A DNA stretch of 64,000 nt from Trileptium ribeirensis (taxonomy: Eukaryota > Nematoda > Enoplea > Enoplida > Thoracostomopsidae). Positions 38,401 to 49,839 of the stretch are shown here, piece after piece (the stretch's first letter is position 1; every line of letters starts with the position of its first letter). The DNA is taken from NCBI GenBank assembly GCA_030248225.1, contig JASANE010003541.1, positions 62,001-126,000 on the forward strand, given 5' to 3'. The position numbers and the translations under genes were made by a program. The notes under the pieces were generated by a model that worked only from the letters and a program-made list of their open reading frames with translations, was not told where the DNA came from and searched no databases.

Positions 38401-39537
38401 AATAATCCAAACAACTTTTTGAACAACAATTAAAAAGAAGAATATTTATGCTCGCTCAGATCAGACTAGAGTTATAAAGAGAAATGAAACAAACATTTGG
38501 CGAATAACGATTGAACTGCTGCTAAATTTTTGAGAACAATGTTCACGAATAACTCGCGAAAAATTTGCTTGTTTGCAGAATGTCCGCACATTGTAGTTTT
38601 AGATTAACCTCTAGGTAATGTCAAATTCCATCCAAAAATTCCACCTATGTGAACAATCACAATTTTTTTGACCAGCAATATTGGAAAAACAATTATTCCT
38701 CAGGACAAACTTGTTCCAGTTTATACTTCATAGCAAATCGGTAGAACGAAAATTTGCCGCAAATTGCAACTTAATATGAATAATTAAAATTTCAGGACAG
38801 CAATACAAGAAACAATTATTTGCAGTTTGTTCACATTTCTAAGCAAGTCGAAAATGAATAAATGGTCCCAAATTTCATCTGCACAAATAATTTGAATTTT
38901 TTGAGCAGCAATGTTGAAAAAATAAATTCCTCAAACAAACTTAGTTGTGGTTTATACTTAGAAACAAATCGGTACAAAAAAGTGGTTTTAAATTTCATTT
39001 TAATGTGAATAACGTTAATATTTGGACACCAATTTCAGGAATCAATTAGATGCAGTTTGTTTACACTTCGAAGCAAGCGATAATGAGCAGCTGGCCTCTC
39101 TATTGTGCGGGATGCTACGGCCATTGCCCAACAACCCCCGATGTTCGCCCCACCCCACTCCAGCAAATTCCGCATGTTTGATAATGATTAAGAACATGAA
39201 AAAATCAAAATGATTGGAATGACTTGTTAGTAGCTTCGGGTTGATTTAATAAAGGCACTTACGACTCATCATAATGCAACCAATACCGAATATTACTATG
39301 TATAGCATAAAACCAAAATATTTCACAAACACATGCACACAAAATGAAACTTCCGCTACCACTCCAGATTTCCCCGAGAATGAACATGAAGGACCCCTGG
39401 AAAATCCCCACTTTTTCGGCGAGTGCACAGCCCAGAAGAGGTGCCTTCACAATTTACCCAAACATTCCATCTCTGATACAATGGGATATATACATCTAGC
39501 AAATTGTTGCGCTTGCTGCTAAAAAATCTACTGAGCG
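35417..39537. other. intergenic spacer between hAT copy A and STX16
   Basis: No gene or RNA is recognised. Frames of 60-84 codons scattered here are short, isolated and not conserved-looking. The 3' UTR of STX16 would start at 39537 and run leftwards; I saw no AATAAA on the minus strand in the first 500 bp. Confidence 0.4.
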
Positions 39538-40758
39538 CTAAAACACGGCCTTAAGAAATACCTTAAGAACAATCAAAAATGTTATAATTGCTGAAAGCAC
39601 TAGAATTATCATCATTTTTCGATTCTTTTTCTGATAAGCTTCCGCTTTTTTTACCTGCGTTAATGCGGACTTCACCCGAACCGAACTTTGCTCACAATTA
39701 TAGTCAATACGATCGACAACCGATCCTTGTTCAACGACAATTGTTGCCAAGTCTTTAAACATTGTATTCAAATTAACTAGCGATTGAGTAATTGCCAATA
39801 TATCACGCTCGCGTTGGCGTACCATAACGCTTGTATCTTCGATCATCGTTAGTTGAGCCATGGTCAACGGCTGATCGCTGGAACTATCCGCTCGTCCGCC
39901 ATTGGTGTCTTCATCCATCTCAATCCAACTGGAAACATTTGTCGCTAGCGGGCCATTTTTTATCTCTACGCCGCTTGAATCGTAGCTTCCTTGACTAACT
40001 TCTGCACGGGCTGGTTTTGTATTTTGTTGAAGAAGGGAATGATCAAAAAACTGTCCGTAATTGTCTTCTCGACTGCGTAAATTCGTCAAATACTCTGACT
40101 GACAACGCCGATAATCGTTCGCAAGTGCTTGAAGTGATGCCACCAGCGCCGTTACAACATTGTTAATTAGCTGTTCTTGTTGCTGACTGGAATGGCTTGG
40201 TTTCTTTGGCGAAGCCGGATGCCTGACAGCAACTGGATGACCAGATTCATTTTGAGCATTCGTTTCGTCCTCCAAAGCTGACTTTTGAATATGTTGAATA
40301 AGCCGCTGGGAATGTGCCAACATCGAGCTGACTTGATCAGAAGCAGTTTTAATCGCTGCCTGTTCGGAACCAGATACGCTATCGTCATCGTCAAAATTAG
40401 GACGCAGCAAATACTTCGACTGCGCAGCTTTAAGCTCTTTAATCTTAGATCGTATCCGTGTTAACTCGTACTGCACTTCGTCAACCATATTTACCCATTC
40501 AGGCGGCACCCGAGACAAATGTGTATTCGAGTGTGCCTTATAGTTTATAGCTGATGGAGATCCTCCACCAAGACCGCCCGTTTCCTCGTCCAAAGGTATG
40601 AGCGACATGCGATCTTCATTGTCGCCAGCTGATGCTGTGCCAGCGTAGCGAAGTGACTCCGAAAACACATGTTTGCTTTGAATTGCATTGTTTCTCATGA
40701 GTATAAAGACTTCCGTTAAATTTCGTACAGTTATTCCAGACGACGAATTGGAATGCAT
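39538..40758 (-). CDS. STX16: syntaxin-16 (Qa-SNARE), complete, intronless
   Basis: A Qa-SNARE of the trans-Golgi network, the Tlg2/STX16 family, for endosome-to-Golgi fusion. It is 406 residues. Residues 11-27 (VRNLTEVFILMRNNAIQ) match the N-terminal peptide that STX16 uses to bind the SM protein VPS45. PPEWVNMVDEVQYELTRI (85-102) opens the Habc domain, which runs to about 235. A Ser/Asn-rich linker fills 242-296. The SNARE motif is about 300-370 with zero-layer glutamine Q344 in VVEQGSVVDRIDYN. QKKNRKM (376-382) precedes a C-terminal anchor, about 383-403. It is longer than vertebrate STX16 because of loops at 60-80 and 160-195 and the linker. The frame has no introns, unlike HELLS next door; a retrocopy is possible, but no poly(A) tail is seen. 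Confidence 0.95.
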   Translation of the reverse strand: MHSNSSSGITVRNLTEVFILMRNNAIQSKHVFSESLRYAGTASAGDNEDRMSLIPLDEETGGLGGGSPSAINYKAHSNTHLSRVPPEWVNMVDEVQYELTRIRSKIKELKAAQSKYLLRPNFDDDDSVSGSEQAAIKTASDQVSSMLAHSQRLIQHIQKSALEDETNAQNESGHPVAVRHPASPKKPSHSSQQQEQLINNVVTALVASLQALANDYRRCQSEYLTNLRSREDNYGQFFDHSLLQQNTKPARAEVSQGSYDSSGVEIKNGPLATNVSSWIEMDEDTNGGRADSSSDQPLTMAQLTMIEDTSVMVRQRERDILAITQSLVNLNTMFKDLATIVVEQGSVVDRIDYNCEQSSVRVKSALTQVKKAEAYQKKNRKMMIILVLSAIITFLIVLKVFLKAVF

Positions 40759-43301
40759 TATGGACTTTTACTGAACCGGAAGATAATACACTGTACTATA
40801 TGTATATATCAGACAATGTCTAAACACACATGTATATATAATATTAATTTTGTACATAGCAATTTTCATCATAAAATTACATAAAACTGCTAAAGCCAGT
40901 ATTTTTCGAGCGAAAGTGAAACGTAGAAAGCATGGACTCACTTATAGATGTGATTATGTGTAATCCCCTGCGGCATGCTATGTGCTTGATGTATATCCAA
41001 GCTAAGACCTCTTAAACCTCTGAATCATAAATGCTTGTGTGTATGAAGTTGATGCACACCATTTATTATCCTTGTCGCCCTTTCTATAATAACTTATATT
41101 TATTGCATAAAACAACGCATAAACAACTAAGTGACGATAAATTAAAAAAATTTTTTTTCGGTAAATCGGGTTCGCCCGCGGTCGGCTTTAAACCACTTCA
41201 ACCCACATGTGTTGCATTCTAGATGATCATACCAATCCTATTCAACGGGCCTTGCTACAGACGGATTAGGGAATTTCTGTAACAGCGCTAGCTATAGGGG
41301 TATTATTGGTCTCATGTGTACTACACTTCATCCCTAAACATTTTGAATACCTAAATACGCAATAAGAGCGTATGTCCCTCAAAGACTAAAGCAATATGGC
41401 TGATATTCGGATCATTTTATATGATGATGTTCATTATAACTGTGTACGTCTCTCTAGACAACATAATCAACACACAGCATTCACCACCTTGGCGATGAGA
41501 TAAGCTACTAGTTTAAGTCATGGCTTGACCCTAATTACTGCTTCTTGGTACCTGAGCTGACTCAGAGTTTCTGACCCGTAGTCTTATATGCCTAAATACC
41601 CGGACGATTACATGTCGAATAAATATTTGTGAAAATCTATCAATCTAGTGAACAGTTATTCCTGGACGATACCGGCAAGCTACACTCACACCGTTTCAAA
41701 TTATTACTATTATATAAGTATTTTCTGTTAATTCAGTCGATTATAACATTTCCGCGTTTTCCAGTCTTCCAGTTTGACCAGTGTCTTGAAACCGAATTTA
41801 TCGTCCCCATGTAGTTTCATGGTTGTTTAGGTATTTTGATCCTCATCAGGATAAATAGTTTGCTTGCGACGGTTATCGTTACTTATGGTGGCAGAAAGGT
41901 TTGTGACTTTAAATGGGGTCCATAACGGCGCCCAATAACATGCCTGTGGGATATGAACTATGGCGTGCGTTTTGTGACCACCGACCAACAATGTATTATA
42001 CTGTTTCTACCCGATATGATATGTTCTCCTGTGTTTCGGGTTTCTTGGGCCCATCCTAAATATCATTTTACGTATTCTTAGGACATTAACATAAATAACC
42101 GCCACAATAACACATCATAAGCAGTTACATAACACTTCTCCCGTTCTTCAATATTAACCCAAGAAGACATATATAATATTTTCATTGGCAATGAATATAT
42201 ATACGAGCCTTTTTCTATAAGTCGGATATATTCATATGCTTTTTAAACCACTTTAAAGCCTAGATCTACGGATACCCTTGTGGAAAAGCTTTACATTTAA
42301 TTTTACAGAGCCCCGATTGCTTTCCAAAATGAGTTGGATTTAATTGAGGTATATCATAATCTGTTGTCCAGATACAGCCCAAAAATTGTGTCGGACCCTA
42401 TTTTGACCCGACCCTAATTCTTCGTCCCACTTTTACAAGGGAAAGAAGTTGGAATTAGTTTTCGTTCTTACCTTGGCTTGAGCTATAGCGCGAGATGATC
42501 GAACATTGCACTTTTGAGTTATGGATGTCACTAGTATGAAACCACTGATTGACTGTTCGAAATTTCACAACATAAAAAGTAAAAACATTTCGTTAACACT
42601 CAGAATTCAATATTATACCCAACGGTGTTAGGCTGGTATTTTGAAGAAAGAAGTTCACGCGAGAGGGAAAGATACTGATTTTGACCTAACAGAAACTAAG
42701 TTTTGGTAATGCGAAAAAAAATTAATTTGTAATTGCATAATACCAATGCGGGAGCCCTGGAGAGTAATTTGAGCTCAAATTTGTTATAGGCGCTAATAAA
42801 AATATATACATACGTACACCATATTTCGCAGTAAGTCGGCCAGTTTTACAAAACCTTGCAGACGTTTGATTAATGTGTAAGTCCATTTTATGTGCGTAAA
42901 CCATAGTTGCTGTTTTGTCAAAATCACGAACTGCATTGTTCAAGTTCATATTTTAGCCATAGGTATTTGCATTTTATTGAACGCTAACTAGGGTTTTGCG
43001 AGCAATGTATATACAGAATTTACGTACGCCCGCATTTCTCCATTTCGCACGGCTGCCCGCGTTCACCAGATGGCATGCTGAATTAGACAATTATGCCCGT
43101 GGCCTGTGTATATTTTGGTATACACAAAAAAGCGAATGGTGTTCGCGTTTTCCATTGTACGCGGTTTAAAAAAGCGATGCTAAATCGCAAAATAGTGAGA
43201 GCGAATAGCACCTACATGTTGCTATATCACAAACCTGTGTTCGCGTATATACATAAGAAAAAATAGTTGTTCGCGTGCATTCATCGCGTTTATGATCCGA
43301 A
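40759..43301. other. spacer upstream of STX16 with a GGGCCC-family copy
   Basis: The STX16 promoter region should be the first few hundred bases; TATATGTATATAT lies about 40 bp upstream of the ATG, but I would not call it a TATA box. At about 41940-42560 there is a long diverged copy of the GGGCCC family (TTTCTTGGGCCCATCC, and the inverse of the 13000 segment), plus TATAGCGCGAGATGATCG like 22768. Confidence 0.45.
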
Positions 43302-43751
43302 CTGACTTGACAAAAGAACAACCCAAGTTTACGTACCTACCGTCAACTCCCAGATAAAATCAATCAATTAGACCAAGTTTTGTCACGTAATGCGTGAGTT
43401 CACTGCAGCAACGCGTAAGCGCTATTCGCGGTCACTATTTTATGATTTAGCATCGCCTAACCTCGTACAAGTTAAAACGATATTAACAAATTGCGTTTCT
43501 TCTCGTATCCAATAATATTACAAATAGATCGCAAACATTGCAGTTTGATTCAGAATATCATTCGATGAAGGCAGATAAACGTGCGAAGTGGAAAAATGTG
43601 GAATTCCATTCGTACATCGTACAGCCTATGTTCGCGTTCACAAAAATGCAAATACCAATCACAAAAATGTGATCTCGAATTTCTGGGTGAATCAATTCGT
43701 GATTTTGACACAAGAACAACGTTGGCGTACGCACCCAAAGTGGACTCACGC
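43302..43751. mobile_element. fragments of the 14684-type MITE
   Basis: Two right-type ends lie in the same orientation. One is TTGACAAAAGAACAACCCAA (43307 onward) and the other TTTTGACACAAGAACAACGT followed by TGGCGTACGCACCCAAAGTG (43703 onward). The sequence before each contains the family interior (CGATGCTAAATCGCAAAATA near 43175; TATTTTATGATTTAGCATCG near 43436). Left ends were not resolved. They are probably two diverged or nested copies. Confidence 0.55.
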
Positions 43752-43959
43752 TTAATAGACAATCATCGGTGAACAAACATTTTTACGAGTAAACCCTTAG
43801 TCAATTACTAACTGCTCTTCACCGCGTCTGTCGTCCAGCCGAGTACTAATTTTGATGCCATGTACCAAACTACTGAAGAACGACTATATATGTATTCTGG
43901 AAGTCCGGTTGATTGACACTAAACCCAATGAAAACGTCTGAAAATTTTCATATTGGACT

Positions 43960-44305
43960 AAAGATAACCAAACAATCGTATTCGGCCTACCGAAAAAAAA
44001 CGGGACAATACGATGCATCAAGAGATATGGGCTGTGAAAGACTAATACCCGTAAGCCAGATTTTGGAAAAGAACAACTAAAAACTCTGTGCTTTGTCACT
44101 TTTACCCAAAAGATGAATTGGAGCTGTTAGTTTTCAATTAAAGGGCAGTTTTTCGTCACTTTTCGTATCAAACATAAATGCATCGCAATTCGTCCATCCG
44201 AAGATAAGTTATGAGTGACAGCGACAGACAAAAACAATTTTCAAGATTTTCCCCTTAGCGAACTCAGTGGATACTCCCCTTGCGTAGCTCGCTCCGTTTG
44301 AATTA
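43960..44305. repeat. second copy of the 9518/10283 dispersed repeat
   Basis: AACCAAACAATCGTATTCGG with CCTACCGAAA, then GAGATATGGGCTGTGAAAG, then GAGTGACAGCGACAGACAAA and CTCAGTGGATACTCCCCTTG, matches the copy split between 9518-9545 and 10283-10570. The segment joining the two parts is much shorter here. Non-coding. Confidence 0.6.
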
Positions 44306-44562
44306 TGTAATGTCTGCGTGAAAACATAAATAAACGCTATATTCACGCGTTTGATGCGCACGAGCAGAGTCATCAAGACTACGAACGCACAGGCGGTGTT
44401 CCACAGGTGCGTTTAAATAATTTCTACATATAACGAAAAGATATCGTGTTGTACACTACAGGGATAACTATACATGGACGAGTACGAAGTCTACGGGAGG
44501 ACAGCGAATGCTTCGAACGGGGGATCAGCCGGGCGGTTGGCGGGAGGGGGAAGGCCGTCAGG

Positions 44563-45702
44563 CAGGGAATAACCGGAACCGAAATTTACCGGAACCAACA
44601 ACCAGAACCTGGTTTTCGAAATTTATATATAGTAAAACAGATGATGGAAGAAATGAAGGTATAGTAGATTTAAAATGCATTAAAAATGACTTTTACATTA
44701 AACTTAATGTATTGCGATAGTATTATTGCCTTTCTGAAACTTTAAAGAGACTGAGGAAGCTAATAATGTTTATTTATCGATCAAATATGTCGGTTTTAGG
44801 ACATTCAGAGCAAAAAATGCCTTCCACTATACACCATTGCGTATACTGCGTCAAATCGAATGTGCTTACAAAGCTTGGAGCGTAGAAGACACACTTTCGC
44901 TCTGTGTCCAGTCGCCTTCCTTTACTACACATACGTTTGTAGCATGATCTTCTGTAGAAAACTTAAAATTATTGGTTTATATGATTCTAAGATAAAATAA
45001 TAGATAGAAGGTAATTTTCTGATCAGTGGTCAGAGACACTGTTTACGCTACCGTTGGACAAACAGTGCCCGTCAGTTAGATGATAATGATGATAACTTTC
45101 TAATTAGAATGCTATAAATGAGAAACACTGTGATGCTGCTCGCACAGTTTCAATAAATACAGTTCATTGCCAAGAAAGCAGTTTCTAGCTGCGTTGCAGA
45201 TAACGTTAGTTTACTTCAATTTAGACTGATTTACCAAGTTTACAAGCGCACTGGCGGGTGCTTGACGCAATATATTTTAGCCAAGCATACCCTAACTACT
45301 TCTGCGCAAGCCATACTCGGTTACCGAGTTGGACCAGTTTATTTCAAACGTACCCCGCAGACTTCTGAATGTGTGAAATAGCTGCTACAAGCATCGACCT
45401 GGCTTTGATTTAACAAACTCCTGCAGGTTATTATGAAAAATTCCTGTTCAAATTATGTGCCCTACTTACGTTTCACACGGCAAATTGGTTAGCTAATCTT
45501 TTCTTTTGCTGGGTTGTATTGGAGCTTGATCATTGTATAATATATATTACATATGTTTGGATTACAGGATGAAGCAAAAACGTGGAAAATTTCAAACAAA
45601 ATTTTTAAACCGGAATTCCGGTTCCGGTATGGTTTTTGCCCTTTGCCGGAACCGCAACCGGAACACGATTTTCGCCGGAACCGGACTTCCGGTTACTCCC
45701 TG
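44563..45702. mobile_element. hAT-type non-autonomous element, copy B (1140 bp, inverted)
   Basis: Same family as copy A in reverse orientation. It begins CAGGGAATAACCGGAACC and ends CCGGTTACTCCCTG. The flanks are CCGTCAGG and CCGTCAAG (44555-44562, 45703-45710), an 8-bp duplication with one mismatch. The interior is collinear with copy A, including the site that in copy C was hit by the LTR element (GCGTATACTGCGTCAAATCG here). Confidence 0.9.
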
Positions 45703-45936
45703 CCGTCAAGGGAACAAATTTCACAAATTTTGGGACTGAAAATTGATCCGAATTTTTCCTCGATTTTTGCCTATTTAGCTTTGGTCTTCCTCATAAATTT
45801 CCGTAATTTAAGAGTAAATCAAGCTACCTCCTAGGTGGATCGGCAAAGACCTAAGATGGTTCCGAGCCACAGGCAGACCATCTCTATGTTCCCTATGATG
45901 ATATATGGGAATAATCCGCTGACGTAATTTAGTATT

Positions 45937-46560
45937 TCAGCAGTCAAACTCGGATGCAGTATGAAACTTCAAAATAAAAAAACGTGACTTGTAGTTTGAC
46001 TGCGAGATGGAGTCTTCTCCGTACCTTCTCCCACACCTTTGAAATTTTTTCGACCAGTTGAATCGCATATATATTCTTTGTCCGTCGTTGTGTGCATATA
46101 CGGGTATAAGAGATTTTCGCCAGGTAAATACGGATCGCTGCCAGTCATAATGAAAAACGACGTTCGTTCCGTTAATGGGCAAACTGAGGTGCGGTATGCG
46201 AAGCACACAGGTTCGATCAATTCGTACCAGCGATTCGGCATAAATTTATTTGTCGATAGGAGCATTGCTTTGAAAGCATGGTTCCAACGTTCGACCAAAC
46301 CGTTTCCTTGGTGGTGCTGGGTGATATATTTATGGCAACGATTTGTCCCAGCTCCTTAGTGAAATCCTTAGATTTAAACCACGGGTCTTGATGTGTAATT
46401 ATAGCACCAGGTAAACCGTGTCCACAAACAATGTTACTAAATCAACAATTTTATTAGTTTTGGGCATTTGATCTTTCGTTGGAAATGCTTTGGGCCATTT
46501 TAAAAAGTAATCTATGAAACTTAGAATATACTTGTTTCCATTTCGTGTTTCAGGTTGCCA
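45937..46560 (-). pseudogene. gypsy-type integrase fragment
   Basis: Minus-strand traces of a Ty3/gypsy integrase core appear in order. GNKYILSFIDYFLKW (first catalytic Asp) lies near 46535, GLPGAIITHQDPWF (second Asp region) near 46400, and GLVERWNHAF (catalytic Glu) near 46290, followed by CFAYRTSV and FIMTGSDPYLP. At least one frameshift lies between the second and third parts. It is unrelated in detail to the LTR element at 52684. The upstream Gag-like DNA suggests an internally deleted element. Confidence 0.8.
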
Positions 46561-46584
46561 CGCAATTTTTTAGTTTAGCGCGAC

Positions 46585-47780
46585 TCAAAACATTATCAGG
46601 AACACTTTGTTCTCTATCGCAACCATAATCGCTTGACCGATTGATCGTTGCGTTGTGCTCATAGTTTGCTTTTTAGTTGCCACCTTGATCAATGCTTCGA
46701 TCAACTGTTGGTTCGTCGCCATTAGATTGTTACTTTGTTGGCTTTTGTTGTTACCCTGACTCTTTGTCGGCGTCAATTGTGGTTGATGGTATTGACATGT
46801 ATACGGTGGCGCTGTTGCTAACGGTACTCCGGGATTGATCATTGAGTTATTTTCCGCGAGTGGGGTTTGATTGTAATGAGGGACTAATGGTATTGCACCG
46901 CAATATACGGATGTGCCGTTTTATGTTATACCGGTTGCTATGCTTTGTGCTTCTTCCACGTACTTATCGTTTGAAAGGTGCCGCTGCTCGTTGTTATTTA
47001 TGGGGCTTGCGCTTGACCTCGTGTCTTCACCGATTGGCTTGCATCGGTTCGTTCTTTATTTGCACCGCATTGGTCTTGGTTAACATTTCGTTGAGCTTGT
47101 TTTGCGCCACACTGGTTTTGATTTGCAGAGTATTGAGCTTGGCTTGTATCGTTTTCTCTCGGTTTATATTGTGTATTGAATTTGGCCCAATTCGTTCTTT
47201 GTTTATATCAAATTGTTGTTGATTTACACCAAATCGTGTTTGCCTTGCACCGGTTCCTTTTGATTCGCACCGTATTGCTCTTGGTTTACGTCTATTTGCT
47301 CACGGTTTGTGTCGATTCGTTCTTTGCTTACCCTGAATTGATCATAATTTGTATAACATTAATCTCGGTTTGTATTGAATCGCGTTGAGTTTGCATCGAA
47401 TTCATTTGGTTTGAACCGATTTGATCGTGGTTTGCACCGTATTGTTCTCGGTTTGCACCTATTCGTTCTTTGTTTGTACCGAATGAACAATAATTTTCAT
47501 CATCTTGGTCTCGATTTGTATTGAATCGTAGTTGGTTTGCACCGATTTGTTTTTTATTTGCACTGATTGCATCATGCTTTGCACAGTATTGTTCTCGGTT
47601 TGCGTTGAATCGTGTTAGATTTGCACCGAATTCGTTTTGGTTTGCATTGAATACCTCGTAATTTGTATCACTTTGATCTCGGTTTACGTTGAATCGTATT
47701 TGGTTTGCACCGGGTTGACTGTAGCTTGCATAGGATTGGTCTCGGCTTCCATTGAATTGTCCAAGGGGTTTTCCGGGGTT
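46585..47780 (-). pseudogene. degenerate Gln/Asn-rich Gag-like region with 30-bp repeats
   Basis: On the plus strand the motif GGTTTGCACCGAATCG-TCTT recurs about every 30 bp from roughly 46940 to 47740. Read on the minus strand it gives a 10-residue pattern such as IGANREQYGANHDQ, broken by stops. Downstream, 46842-46585 encodes a Gln/Asn-rich stretch (GNNKSQQSNNLMATNQQLIE). Its position before the integrase fragment suggests a Gag N terminus made of repeats, but I recognise no Gag domain. The plus-strand frames here are shadows. Confidence 0.5.
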
Positions 47781-47945
47781 AAAATCCTATTTTTATTTCT
47801 TTTTAACTAAATATCCTATTATAGGTTTCCCTAGTTCCATAGTTTCCCTTTTAGTTTTTCAAAAATTTTAAATTTCAAAATTTTTATATTTCCTTTTGTG
47901 TACCTAATTAGCATAATATCCTTTCGTTTCACTCACTAGCTATGT
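47762..47945 (-). repeat. leader-type segment shared with 60136-60465
   Basis: In minus orientation it reads CTAGTGAGTGAAACGAAAGG, then AAATTTAAAATTTTTGAAAA, then TAGGATTTTAACCCCGGAAA. The same order is seen on the plus strand at 60140-60300. The first motif also occurs at 49774 with AAGCGTTTTATGCAAATTAG. I interpret it as the untranslated leader of the retroelement whose LTR-like arms flank it. Confidence 0.5.
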
Positions 47946-48276
47946 AGAGTTAAAAGTTTTATCTTCTTTTCAGTTTAGTTTACTTCCTGATCTTCTAAAG
48001 TTTGCGAGTCGAGAGCGCTCGATAACTCATTAAGATTATTGTTGTATTATTTACTTCGGGGTTTTGAAGACTACCTAGCTAGTCTTCTTGTTTTAGTTGA
48101 CGTGTTAGTATGCCGGCCGTTTTGTTTTTGAACTAAGGTTTTACAAACAAGTTGCGGAAGTGAATTGCAGTGTTTGCTTTATTCCTGATTTATGTTTTGG
48201 CGTATGTACACGCAAAGAATTGCATCTAGTGACATCTGGTGAATTCAGCGCCTATTAACCATAATTGTCCGACCGG

Positions 48277-49765
48277 AAAGGTGCTTATACTCGGCCGGTG
48301 GACAAGCGATTTAAACGCAGGAATCGCCTATACTCGAGTTTTCCGTTTGTGAACTTTTTGATTGTTGTGTTAATATTGGAGCGCAAAGAACGCGCGGTTT
48401 GCGTACCTGACTTTTACGGATCAGAGTGAAAATCGGCCTAGGGTGAAAGAAAGGACTATGGTTGGCAACACAAATAAGTAACTTTGAACCATTATTATTT
48501 TTAATTAGTAATATTACTTTTACCAAGAAAAATTGTGAACAGTGGCAATAAGGCTTACTAGGGGCGACTGGATAATAGCAACATACTAGGTTTAGTAATG
48601 CGTTAAAAATTTCGTCCCCTTTGTGTCGAGTGAGCGGTAACCAGGGCGAGAGTGCAGGTGGGTTTCGAAAATATTAGTAGTGTAACTGCGTCGTCTGGCA
48701 TCCGTCCGGGGTAGTCCACGTGGGAGCATTATTCTTGAGCACACCGAGTGAGTAAGGAGACTGGTTCGGACGACCAAAAACTTGAGCATCTTACCTAAAT
48801 ACCAGTTTCGTCATCCGTCCGGGCGCATACGCTGAGAAAACTTCAACTGCATAGTAGTGGACCGCTACTGTACAGTTTTAATAACGTGGTCTGGCATCCG
48901 TCCGGAGTCGGCCTGTTTAATGTAACTGGCACTGTTAGCGTAACTCTAAGGCTTAGGTTGAGGTAATTACATAATCGCATGGTGGACTTTCCGTCCGGGA
49001 GTGTGTTGTTAAAACCATAACGTTAGTAACGTAACAGATAAAATAAACCCTAATCACTATCGCTCAAGTGTAACCTTTAAGCAATAGTTGTGATAACTTA
49101 GGGTTAAGGACTAGGCCAATACTTGTTACCTTTAAATAAATTTAAAGGCTAAAATACTAGATAGGAATCGTCGAGATATTAAAAGTAGATACCGAAGTGC
49201 GTGAAGAGTACGAGTCAGATTGTGCACTAGAGGAAGTCAGATTGCAATAAAGTCCGGTGAAGTACTAACGTGAGCTGAAACATAATCTGGTACTAAAGAA
49301 AGTACCACCATTTTGGTAACGAGAGCTCGATTGAAAAACTAGTGCGAAGTTGGTGTGAGCAACAATACGGTACAAAAGAACAGTACCGAGGCTTTTCGAA
49401 TCGAGCACCGAGGAGTGTACGTATTCCGAGACGGTTATCAAAAATAGTGCCAAAAGCAATCAGCGGTGTTATTAGCATTTGACGTTTTATCGTTCGTAAT
49501 AAACATTCTATATTCGTGTGTGTTGCCCAAATATCTGGAACTCGAGTAATAGAGCCGAGCAAGGGACACGCAGCAGCGCAAAATATAAGGCACTAGTATC
49601 GCTCACGAAAGAAAGACGCGCGCCATAATCAGCGTCCCACCGGATTCTACTGGCCACACCTCGAACCACAATCCTTCGGTGACGAATCTCGTCCGCTTTT
49701 ATAACCGATAGCCGACATAAGGAAAAATTCCAGACCAACCCCTACCCTTTTGGAAAACAAAAAAT
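48277..49765 (-). repeat. LTR-like arm, left, of a ~3-kb inverted repeat
   Basis: This stretch is the inverse of 49840-51330 over nearly its whole length. Landmarks are GGTAACCAGGGCGAGAGTGC, GACGACCAAAAACTTGAGCA, TACCTAAATACCAGT, CCTAAGTTATCA and CTATCGG-CGACATAAGGAAAA. Within it CATCCGTCCGG recurs near 48702, 48813 and 48897, with a related TTTCCGTCCGGG near 48988. It abuts, on the minus strand, the leader-like and Gag/integrase remnants at 45937-47945, so it is probably that element's LTR. Confidence 0.65.
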
Positions 49766-49839
49766 ATAACAATAGCTAGTGAGTGAAACTAAAGCGTTTT
49801 ATGCAAATTAGGTAAGTGTTATTTTGTTTTGGTTTTACG

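Noticed and set aside
39000..39540. Poly(A) tract and duplication expected if STX16 were a recent retrocopy
   Set aside because: No A-run on the minus strand after the stop and no obvious short duplication were found, so a recent retrocopy is not supported by the sequence.
46842..47388. Plus-strand frames of 126 and 70 codons, Cys/Leu-rich and hydrophobic
   Set aside because: They are shadows of the 30-bp repeats; the minus strand carries the Gln/Asn-rich pattern and the adjacent retroelement fragments.
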